Assembly (NCBI GenBank): GCA_037179335.1
Contig: JAKZHN010000012.1
Span: 496,001 to 560,000, forward strand
Direction: 5' to 3'
Length of the DNA: 64,000 nt
DNA from: Cyclaneusma minus
Lineage: Eukaryota; Ascomycota; Leotiomycetes; Marthamycetales; Marthamycetaceae
Within the stretch, counting starts at the first letter, position 1, and every line of letters starts with the position of its first letter. Below the pieces are notes generated by a model that saw only the letters and a list, made by a program, of their open reading frames with translations, was not told the DNA's origin and made no database searches. Shown here in pieces: positions 22,953-32,845 of the stretch. Made by a program: the position numbers and the translations under genes.

Positions 22953-24050
22953 CTAGAGTGGCGGCTCCTTGTAGTACTCGTCCTGAGCATCAAACTCCAA
23001 ATTCTTCAGGTACCGCTTGTGTAAGCCCTCGATGAACTCAAGCGCACCAGGAGTATCCTTCCAGGCATGGTAATTTCCGTTCTGAAGTAACACCTGGATT
23101 TCCTGAATGTTTCCTGCTCCGGGGTGCCAGTGGTCCACCTTCGCATTCATGTGCTCCTTGCCGTTGAGTAGAGCAGGCCAGAAGAGATGGTAGTGTGTTT
23201 GGATCTTCTGGTGGAGCCGGTCAATCTGTCTCTTGATCTTCATGATCAAGTGACCTGATTGCTCGCAGTCCAGAATGCTCAGCCTGTCCGAGTTTCGGAG
23301 AATCATGTCGCTGACCATTTGGACTCGGATCTTGTCAACGATCTCTTTGGGAATCTTGACCCCCTTGACATCGACCTTGCCCTCGAGCAGTTTTGACTTT
23401 CGCAGGTTTCGGAGATCGAAGAGGAGACGAATTTTGACCAAGATGACGCCAATGAGGATGGACAGGTCAGGGTTCTGGTGGTGGATGGTAAATTGGTCCA
23501 CGCTTCCGAAAGCGTCCTGGTTGGGCTGGCCCATATGCGACACATTCGGATCCTCAACGTTGACAATGCGATTGTAATCGGTGTCCGCAGGATGGTGCCA
23601 CACAGCATAGTCCCAGCAATCTTGGTTCCTTCCCAGACGAAGCAGGAGTGCGGGAATCATGTAACAGGCGCCGAGCCTGTCCTTGCGATTGAGCCGAATG
23701 ATGCCAGTGAAATGGCCGAGAGCAGTTTGGACGGCATCCAGAGAGTCCAGGCCCACCAGGCGGATGGCATACTCCCAGCGAGCTTCTAGGTAAGGAAAGG
23801 ATTCAGGCAAGAGCCAGAAACGGCCAACCGTCTCCTCGAAGGCCCAGCCGCACTTGGCGCGAAACTTCCGCTCTTCGAGATCGAGCTTCTTCTTCCTCTT
23901 GGACAACTCTTTGCAAGTATCCTTGTGCTTGGGCCAGTGAGCTACTTGGTGGTCACCGCTACAGTAGGAGCGGACAGAACAGCCTTGGCATCGTCTGAGG
24001 CCATGCTTCGTGCCGCAGATAAGGCACGAGTTCACGAGGGCGAAGCTCAT
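22953..24050 (-). CDS. MYND-type zinc-finger protein, paralog B, 365 aa
   Basis: A single exon. I take the second Met (position 24050) as start because it places the first zinc ligand at residue 9, exactly as in paralog A; a start 18 bp upstream is also open. MYND ligands are C9, C12, C21, C24, C30, H34, H42 and C46, again with His at the sixth position (YCSGDHQ). Shared blocks with paralog A include LGRNQDCWDYAVWH, LVKIRLLFDLRNL, IDRLHQKIQ and AWKDTPGALEFIEGL. A lysine-rich stretch (KELSKRKKKLDLEERK) follows the finger and could be a nuclear localisation signal. Same orientation and about 1.5 kb separation indicate an old tandem duplication. Function is unknown. Confidence 0.85.
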   Translation of the reverse strand: MSFALVNSCLICGTKHGLRRCQGCSVRSYCSGDHQVAHWPKHKDTCKELSKRKKKLDLEERKFRAKCGWAFEETVGRFWLLPESFPYLEARWEYAIRLVGLDSLDAVQTALGHFTGIIRLNRKDRLGACYMIPALLLRLGRNQDCWDYAVWHHPADTDYNRIVNVEDPNVSHMGQPNQDAFGSVDQFTIHHQNPDLSILIGVILVKIRLLFDLRNLRKSKLLEGKVDVKGVKIPKEIVDKIRVQMVSDMILRNSDRLSILDCEQSGHLIMKIKRQIDRLHQKIQTHYHLFWPALLNGKEHMNAKVDHWHPGAGNIQEIQVLLQNGNYHAWKDTPGALEFIEGLHKRYLKNLEFDAQDEYYKEPPL

Positions 24051-24526
24051 GGTCGCTGATTTTCTCACGATGCCGAGAGAAGGTCTGGGGGAAGGTTTCT
24101 GCCCGGCTTTCGAGAGTCAGACCTCAGGCTTGACTTCAGTGGCCGATCTTTCTCGGTAGACCGTAGATTGGGCAAGACGAGAGGCGGGTTGGTGTCTCGA
24201 GATCGCTGGGAGGTGGTCTAGTCGGCGACGTTCCTCTTGCTATGGAGAAGTGAAGACCAGCCCACGAGGTCAGTAGCTGGCCTCCATCCAAAGAAAGAAG
24301 AAGAGGAGTGGTGGAAGGTGGAGGGTGGAAGCTGAAGGTCGAAAAAGTTGTGCGAGGTGTGCAGGTGTTGGAGGTGTCCAGCTGGCGCGGGTGTTTGCTG
24401 CAGTGGGTCTTAGCGCGTTTGCTGATTGGCTTATGCAGCGGAGACACGTGCAGGATCTGCAGTCACGGGACCACCTCTTTCTCTGCAAGGAAGCCGCTGT
24501 GCATCTCCGAACATGACATCTCCAGC
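24051..24526. promoter_or_regulatory. 5' region of MYND paralog B
   Basis: Pyrimidine-rich on the minus strand, with overlapping short frames on both strands that lack motifs. Interpreted as promoter and 5' UTR. Confidence 0.4.
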
Positions 24527-24528
24527 TA

Positions 24529-24835
24529 CTTGTGCCGTAAGTTAGTGTGTCCTAGCGTGGTCTGAAAAGCAGCAAGCAGCAAGAAAAATGATTTAAATAA
24601 ACTATAATTATTAATAAGTCCCAGTATAGCAAGCAGCGGAAGAGTGGCCAATTGAATCTCTTAGAAAGATTAATTAAATAACATCAAACCCATATACGGG
24701 AATATTAATCACTCTCTGAATAGCCTCAGGTATCCTCTCGCACTCGCAAATACTATTAAGTGGCCAATTCAATGGATTCTCACCCCTCTAATTGGCATCA
24801 GAATCGCGCTAGGACACACTAATTTACAGCACAAG
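24529..24835. mobile_element. 307-bp MITE, TA-flanked with ~30-bp terminal inverted repeats (Tc1/mariner-like)
   Basis: The left end is CTTGTGCCGTAAGTTAGTGT and continues GTCCTAGCG. The right end reverse-complemented is CTTGTGCTGTAAATTAGTGT and continues GTCCTAGCG, with only two differences in about 30 bp. Both ends are bounded by TA (24527-24528 and 24836-24837), the Tc1/mariner target dinucleotide. The interior is AT-leaning with no open frame. The near-perfect ends suggest a comparatively recent or RIP-spared insertion. Confidence 0.85.
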
Positions 24836-25059
24836 TATGTGTGTCTTCTCAAGCACGCTTTGGGCCTTCGAGATAGCGCGTTGGATGATGATCTCGTGTT
24901 AGGCTTTCTTTGATTCTTTCTTCTGTCTATGTCGTGCACGTTACCCACATCAAATCAACGCCAGAAAAAAGCTGCAGATCCCCAACGCCTCGCTCTTTCA
25001 AGTTCGTACCGACACAAGACATCAAGCTCTCTTTGGTGGAGATCTCTACCCCTCCCATC

Positions 25060-27169
25060 TCAAAAGTTCAGAATCACCGCACTCGAATCCACCAACTGAA
25101 CCTCCACCTGCCCACCTTTGACCACCATTGTCTCCCCAACCGTAACATTCCCCATCTTGACGCCTCTCCCCTCATCCAACTCATATTCATAGCTCCACCC
25201 ATCCCAAGTAATGCCCGTCCGTACATCACTCCCATTCGCCACTAAACTCTGCACGCCCACCTCCTTCCCATTCTCAACTCCCAACCCCTCCGGCAGCTGA
25301 ATCACAAACTTCCTCACCGGCCTGCTTTCCCTCGCCCCCTCACTCAAAAGCTCTCCATACCCCCCACCCACCCACCTCGTCGCATTCCACGCATGCATAT
25401 TCAGCACCGCCACCCTCAACAACCTCCCCTCACTTGTTGCACTTCCACAATTTCCTCCCTCCGCAGCGTAAGCAGCATAAGCACTCACCTCCCCATCATC
25501 AAGCGGCACCTCCACAATCCTCGGCACCACATCACTCACATTCCCAATCATCGCCGCCGCCGCCACATTCCCATAATACGGGGGCATAGTCTTAACCGTA
25601 TTATTTTTCGTCGTCACCGGCTGCCAGCTCGAATACCTGAAGTCCGTACCAAGCTGTATATGCACCCTCGAGAAACCTAGGGAGGCGGCGGAAAGCAGAT
25701 AATCGAGAGACCAAAGCGCGTCGCCGAAGACGTTGAGGAGGCCTGTGGGGCCGAATGTGTTGTAGGTTAGGGAATTGGCTTCGTTGAGGACTAAGGGTAG
25801 TTTGCCGACATTGTTGTTTGTGTGTAAGGAGGTATTGGAGGTTTCGGTGGGGGCGCCGGCGTAGGCTTGGAAGGGGGTGGCGACACGGTTCACAAGAGAT
25901 TGGTTGAGGAGGAGAGATGAGGCTGGACCCATGAGGCCGCGCAGGTTGCCGATGATGCGGAAATGGGACATGAGGTCGTTTTGCAGCGAGATGCCGGGGC
26001 TGGTGGTTTCGCCTTGGTAGTCGTGCATGGTGATTGCTTTGATGGTGCCGTTTTCGTTCATGCCGTCGTCGCCGTTGGGACCGGAGAAAATTGTTTTGGA
26101 TGATAGGCCTCCTAGGCCGCTTACTGAGGGACCGACGTAGCCGTAATTTGAAGAGGAGACGAGTTCGGGACAGTGTTTTGCTAAGGCGGACTTGATGGCC
26201 GCGGTGCCGTTTTTCCATTGTGAGAGATATTTGAGGGCATTCCAGGGGTCCGTTGCGTTGCTGGTTCGGAGCTGGCGCTCGGGGGAATGCACGTATAGAT
26301 CGGGCTCGTTGCCGTATTCCCACCATTGAAGATTACCGTTGCTGAGAGCTTTGCATGCTACCGGGACCGTCTCGAGCATGGATGTCCAGCCTTCGGGGGT
26401 ATTCGCTAATCCCATATTGAATTGATGGGTGAACAGCACTCCTGGCCAAGTGTTGTAGGATTCAAAGAACGACTCGCCGATGTGGAGATGGGTGGGGTAG
26501 TTGTAACTCTTGTTGTAATCCCAGACGGGGTCTGTGGCGACAGAGAGAGAGGAATTGTAGATGGCATAGTCGGCTGAGTTTCCTCCAACTCGGAAGATGG
26601 GCTTGGTGCCAGTGATGTTGCCGATGTTGTTAATAAGGTTGTACGAGAAGGTATTTGGCGAGGAGGTATTTCCTTGACATGTCATCAGTAAAGTGGCTCA
26701 AAACATTGACAATGCCATACATACCTGCAAAGTCTGGGAAGAAGGCGAATTCGATGGCATAGCTCATGAAAGCATCAGAAATAGGGGCAAAATCAGACGT
26801 AGTCGGAGCAGGTTTCAGCTCGAAAGTGGTAGTATTCCCCACCGTATGGCCCATACCATCACCGGCAGGTGGTGCCTCATGATCTCGGTCGTGTAGGGGA
26901 AGATAGGTGCCAAGAAAGATAGCGAGAAAGACGAGTACCGCTCCAATGGCAAGCCCAGTTGTCCTGTAAGGATGTTTCCTCACGAGACCACCTAGATCTG
27001 ATGATGGCGTCTTCGCGGCACCTGGATTGCTCTTGGGCAATTCTTTGCTTCCTGATTGTTCATAACTTGGTGGTGGGCTCAGACTTCCGCTTTCGAGGTC
27101 ATTCTCCAAATGCAGATCATGTGATACGGTGTGACCTCCTCCACCCTCGGTCCTCAGAACACCCTCCAT
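25060..27169 (-). CDS. Membrane-anchored glycoside hydrolase family 79 (beta-glucuronidase-like), 685 aa
   Basis: Two exons, 27169-26725 and 26672-25060, with a 52-nt intron that has a TACTGAT branch site, give 685 codons. Residues 1-66 form a cytosolic-type tail with PPPSY, residues about 70-92 a single transmembrane anchor (type II topology), and the rest is an exocellular catalytic domain. The retaining GH-A catalytic pair is visible: acid/base E271 in WWEYGNEPD and nucleophile E446 in LPLVLNEANS. IFRVGGNSADYA is also typical of GH79. Many N-x-S/T sequons suggest N-glycosylation. Family members remove glucuronic acid or its 4-O-methyl form from proteoglycans or plant arabinogalactans. A TM anchor instead of a cleaved signal peptide is the notable feature, and it points to a cell-surface enzyme. 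Confidence 0.88.
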
Positions 27170-29061
27170 TTGGCCCCCTTCTTGTTCTTCAAATGTTCAA
27201 CTCCACATGTATAATCCACGATGTCGGGGTTCCAGTCTATCCTATGCAACCGAAAGAGTTTTGCGACCAAGCACGATGTGATGCGTAGATTCGCGCCGGC
27301 CTGTGTTGATGTTCCCAAAGCAGTAAAGAACGCAGCACAACAAGGAATTGTCAAAGAAGGGAAGGTGCAAACAAAGCTTTGTTGCAGAGAAAGTCGCTCG
27401 CAGACACAAAACAGTTCTAGAACAAATCTGAAAGGAGTAGAGCAGCGAAAAAAAAAGTCCAGAACATGCGCTTTCAGCGTCTTTTTAGAGAGCGACAGGG
27501 CTGGCCTTGGACAACACACAGCCCAAGTGGCAGTGAATATGCAAGGAGAAAATGCACAATTCACAGTCTGCATCTGACCGTCTTCAAAAAGCGGCAACGC
27601 TGGAGGCTGAGCCAGCGGGGAAAAGACTTCTTTTGAGAGCTGAGGATTCTGTAAAATGAGTCTTCATGCTGTGGTGTCTGGGGGCTAAACTGAGCTGAGC
27701 TGTCTCGCCCCAGAGCAGTTTCAAGAGCCGACCCGGATCTGTACCCTCCTCCCAGCCGGGTCCAACTCTTTGTCGCCTGCAGGCTCTGCAGCCTGCCATC
27801 GATAATTGGGCATCGAGATTTCATGCCACTAAGCATGGTGTTGTCCATGATGGGTCCAGAATCCTCAGCTCTCAATACCGACCAGGCGATGAAAACATGT
27901 CTGTGGCCGACCTTCGCGTTTTTCGCCTTGTTTCTCTTCACTCTTTCACAATCCTCTTCTGCGCAGGTACCCTACACTGTCGCACCCAGTCGCACACGAT
28001 TCAACGCATTCGCTGTCGAGTAACTCGACAAAAGTAGTGTAGACTCCAGAGTCCAGACCGAGTTGCAAACGGCGACAGCGTCGTGGGCGTCAAAAAACAT
28101 CTGGCGCGAAGCTCGTCGTTCTTGGCATTTTAGTCAGCAGACTATACCCTCTTCGGAAACTCGTGTTTTCCCTACCAAGCACGTGCCGCAAGATTTATTC
28201 TTAGAACACATACTCAGCTCCTCGACATCGCGACTGGAAGACATCCAATCAACAACCAGCAGACTCCTGCCTGAAACACGAGCTTGAGGGATTGTGCCCC
28301 TGTCCGGCAGTCCGGCAGCTCTGCCATCTATGTTTATGTTCGATCCAGGCTTGCTTTTGTTGACTGGCATTTTCACATGCCACACCTGGCAACCCGAGTT
28401 TTAGCTGGGGGCCAACATAGACCAGAATCTTGCAAACTTCAAAGGAAAAGTCGAATCAAGCTCTCGAGGATCGAATCAATCACATTTGTCCCGCTATATC
28501 AGCAGTGTCAAACACGTCAAACTCCATGACCAAGACGAGATACCGTTATATTAATGGCAGTAAAGACTCCAGAGATCGTCATGCTTCAAGGACGTTCAGC
28601 CTAACCCTGTTCCTCAAAGCTTCAATTTCACAGCAGTTAAATTCCTCGGTAGCCCCCACATGATCTGCGTTGTGCATCTGCAAATCCAAACCTTCTGCTT
28701 TTAAAGATTTCAACCACAGCCTTGCTAACAGGTAGAAGTGAGACTCCGAGACTTCCTCCAGGTCATCCAAAGCCGTGGTCGGCATCTGTGTGACCGCTTG
28801 GTGCCACTCAAGACGTCTGACGAAGCCCAAAACGCTGCAGCTCGACATCCCAAGGTCAAACCGTCGGAATCCGCTGCCTGTGGAGAGCCCACCGACATCC
28901 GGCTACGATGGTTTTGGGATTTCGAGAACCCACCCAGCTCAAAATCTCAAGGACGAGGCAGTGAAGGGGCTCAAACCTGGCAAACGAGGTCACCAGAGAC
29001 GAAGAGTGTAAACACGACTTCAGAATTTCACACACAGTACACTGAACCATTATAATCGAAG
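27170..29061. other. Intergenic region upstream of the GH79 gene
   Basis: About 1.9 kb of normal-GC sequence with many short overlapping frames in all phases and no recognisable domain. A minus-strand pair of frames (about 29050-28856 and 28848-28579) has somewhat protein-like composition (for example LDDLEEVSESHFYLLARLWL) but is interrupted by stops without a convincing intron. It could be a decayed gene. Confidence 0.35.
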
Positions 29062-29115
29062 GGTGGAATAGCCTAGTTGGTATAGCGTTGTATGCGTGTT
29101 TCGACCGATTCTTTG
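29062..29115 (+). pseudogene. Truncated tRNA-like sequence (5' half)
   Basis: GGTGGAATAGCCTAGTTGGT reads as a 7-nt acceptor strand followed by an excellent A-box (TAGCCTAGTTGG) and D-arm (TATAGCG). The anticodon arm and T-arm cannot be completed: no matching TTCCACC 3' strand follows, and the B-box candidate GTTTCGACC is imperfect. Interpreted as a tRNA fragment or a tRNA-derived SINE head, not a functional tRNA gene. Confidence 0.35.
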
Positions 29116-32100
29116 GCGCGCCAAAAATATTCTTGCTTTCTTTTTCTCGATTTCTTTTTGAGACTCGCTTGCGTAAACAGCTCAACACACGCACGGCACG
29201 TGATTTTCCACGCAAGACCCTATGTCCAGAAATCACCAGCCTTCATCCACAGAGTCCTAACATGAAGCTAACTCTCCTCTAAGTATGGTTCATATTCCTG
29301 AGCCTACCTAGTGAAACTTTCTCTCCCGAAACCAAACTCAAAGCTCACGATCTAGTCAGTAGGTACTCACGAGACTTACAATCATATATCGCAGAGCCTC
29401 AACTGCTTTTCGATCACTAATCTCACTAATCTTCCACAATGCCACCTCACCTTCCCCGCTCCGGACGGGAATTCGGCCCTTCACCTCATGCAGCTACCCC
29501 CAGAGGCTTGTGTAATGTGACCATCCGATCTAGCACAACGGCAAGCTACGTCTATTTCATCTGATCTCGTTCAATTGAGATGTTATTGCTGGTGCCCTGG
29601 CCAATAAGAAGGGGAGATGCAGGAAACTATCGTCTTTTTGAGAGAGGTGGTTGGATGAGACGCGGTAGTTGTGGAGGAAAAGGAGAGGCATCTCCAGAGG
29701 GATAGATTGTTGGCTGGGTGATTATGCGTGATGTTGTTCTTGGACGACTGATGATCATGTTGATGCTTCGGATGCTTCATCTCGGGCTCGACGTGGGCAT
29801 CTCTGACTTGGCATGGGGTGAGAGAGAGGCTCTGCAAATGCGAATCCGATGAGTACTTGAAGAGCTATGACGCGGAAATAAGGCCTGAAAGCAGAAGGCT
29901 GTGAGCATACCTACATATGCGACTGGCTTCGAAGAGCAATGCGTCAATATATGTAGGCAGCACGCCAAAAGCTTTGCATCTCATGACTTGCATGTGACAG
30001 CGTCTTCTGACAGATCCATGCATAATCTCCACAGTGAAAATCTGATATTCGATCCTGGTCCTAGATTGGCCTTTTCACAACATCACCGATGTTCGGTTGG
30101 TTGGCAAGGTGCGAGGTTAAGCGCCGAGTCGTCGAATCGTTGGACAGCGGCTAGGATGACAGAGCTTGCTTGGTGGAGTAGATGTGTGCTAGGATGAGGG
30201 TGGAGTAGATGCGGTACGGCATGTAACCGCCAGCGGCAGATCACGATTCGACCTGCAGTTGCGAGGGCGGCGAATCAGTGAGCACAGCGCCTGGACGTTG
30301 TCGTGCGATTCCGGGTTTTGAGGGCGTGCATCTGCGATGGAAGATGCTGCCTAAATACGGGTGAATTGGTGCAGAGAGCTTGCCGAGTCTAACAGGACTC
30401 CAAGAACAACAGCATGGATATCTTCATGGATGTGATGAGGTAATGTAGTTCAGAGGTGAGAGGTACCGCGAGTTCTTGCGGAGAGAGAAAAAGAATCATG
30501 ATGACAGGGAAGTATACTGGAGAAACCCAAGTAAGGAGGACTTGACCGCTGAAGTGAAAGAAAATCTCGCAGAGCCATAGTAGACCTACTGGGATCATAT
30601 ACTACAGGACACAAGTCCGTTCAGAATGACCAGCATCAAGCGGATGCAGATGTGCCGGCATGGACAAAGTTGCATCAGAGCGATGCCGGCCGCCAGGAGT
30701 AAACAGCATCATCCGGAGCAGATGCCGTCCGAGAAGCTTCACCTTTCGACGCTGCATACTGCAAAGCACATACGATAAGGTGGGAGTTGCGGTGAAGTGC
30801 TCTGCCGAACGATTCCCGCCCACTCTCCCCCCTCGACTTTCGACTTGCTGTGGATTTGGCGTTTTTCTTTTTGCGGGCAGATCATGATGCAAGTCGATCT
30901 CCGCATTGCTGTGCATATGGATGTCCGTGCTTGCTTCTCGTCACACAACAGTCCGGATTGACAGGCAGAATCGGTCTGGCTTGTCCTGCCGGCTGCCGAT
31001 GGCCTCGAGGTCCGTCGCCAGCTTGCGGCATGGCATTGCTGTGGAATCTGATTGCTCTGCTCGTTAAATGAAGAGGCGAGTCAGAATAAGGTGGCTGAAT
31101 CTTTTTTTATCAAAGGCTCCCAGGGTTTCGCCTCAAGTTGAGCTGTTCTGTTGTCGAGACTGGAGCCTGATTGATCAGCCACTGTCGGAAGATACAGCCA
31201 GTCATCTCATTGCCGTCGAACAACATGCCCCTCATCCGAAGCCGAGGCCTTAGAAAAGGATCCACGTCAGCCAGAATTGGAGGTTTCGAAGACAAAGCGG
31301 CTGCAGAGCACGGTCGTCTGTGAGAGTGTAAGTTGGTTAGAAGTGGTTGGAGATCGGAAGAGGGATTCTCAGGGCCGTGAGTGGTGGTCAGAGTACGGAG
31401 CACGAAGGACTAGATCGAATATGTGTCATGCGTGCCCCTCAATGGGACCCCTGCAACACCTGCTTGGACGTCTTTTGAGGTTTTTCTTGTGCTCCGAACA
31501 TTTCGACGGGTATTGGCTGTCAAAGATGCAAGTTTCGCCGTGATATGTATGAGTTGTGGGCAGCGGTTGCTTTTCAAAAGGAAGGTGTTTGTTTGAGGGG
31601 TGGTGAAGAAGAAAGGTTGAAGCATGAAGTCTGATGCGGGGGAGAAAGAAAAATGTGGTCCCATGTGGAGACCGCTCGGGCTAATCCGAAGCTTCCCTGT
31701 TTAAGAAACGGCTCATAGGGCGATTTTAGACGCCGCCGTCAAGTGCGCCATCATTGCATCCAAACGAACGTCCATCACCGTTCAACCTTGGAACCATCAC
31801 GATGCGAACCACCAGAAAAGACTTGCTATCTTCCAGCTCGGGGGTTCCCCACCTTGTCAGGTACGCAGCCTGATAATCTGATTTTATATGGAACTGGAAG
31901 CCGGCGTGCGACAGCCTAGAAGAATCTTGGCCGCTGGAGACGTGCATCATCTGGGGAATATCGATGTTTTGAGTAACAGAGGACGAACCACCGAAGAACG
32001 GCAATAACTATAGAATGAATTGGAAAAGCTCGACCTGTCACATTCTACCCAGCGAGAAATCTCAAATTCAAATGAAAGAGAAACGCAACAGGCATTCCAG

Positions 32101-32845
32101 AAAGTCGAGGTTCCCTCTTCATCCTATGATGATGATATGAACGAGAGGACAGCACGAGTGCGACTCGGCGCTCTGCATGCATTATCAGGGACCTTGCCGC
32201 TGTCAGCTAAACCGCTCCGGGCTACAAAATGCAGACCCTGGACAGCAACAGGGGTGTCTTTTTCGCTTCACTCATCGAATCTCGCTCTCCGGTCTCCACG
32301 TCTCCGCTTCACCGCGTGGAGAGCAGAAGCTGGCCCCCATCGACTCTCCTTTTCGCGCCTTTTGCCGGATAAAGAATCGTGTCGCCGTTGTGGCTTAATA
32401 AACCATGCTCTGCCATGTGGCCCCCGACACCTGAATCCGAAGTCCGCAGACCGCAAGGCTTTTCTCGACCTCATCTCCGTCGTCATCATCGTCAGCAGCA
32501 ACAGCACCATCTGCAACCACAGCCAACAACACTCTTATCACTATCGTCGCGCGCTGTTGGCCTCCGTTAATTTGAACCGCTGTTGGATCCACGGGGTCGC
32601 CGTCGGGTATTCCTGCATTTCGGCAACGTTGCGCCTTGTCTTATATGTTGCTGCACAAGACATCTTAAACTTCGATCGACCAACGGCTCGGCACAGTCCG
32701 CTCTGTCTCCCTTGCCTTTCCTACCAGCTGTTGACATTGGTCGCCTCCAGCTCTGCTCTTTCCTCCAGTCGCCCTCATCTCCTTCCTGTGTTAATTAGAG
32801 TAGTGGCTCCTTCCGCCAACTCATCTAGACTCATCCGTATTCAGC
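29116..32845. other. 3.7-kb gene-poor region with normal base composition
   Basis: Many open frames of 60-100 codons occur on both strands but none shows family motifs, signal peptide plus plausible length, or splice-linked continuation. The final ~700 bp is rich in CT tracts and CAACA-type repeats typical of an ascomycete promoter and 5' UTR for the methyltransferase gene. I see no RNA gene or mobile element. Confidence 0.45.

Noticed and set aside
20339..24050. SMYD-type histone methyltransferases
   Set aside because: Only the MYND finger is present; no SET motifs (GxG, NHxC, ELxxDY) are visible in either paralog.
25601..26326. 241-codon minus-strand frame inside the GH79 gene
   Set aside because: Arg/His/Pro-rich alternate frame of a clear catalytic domain; a composition artefact.
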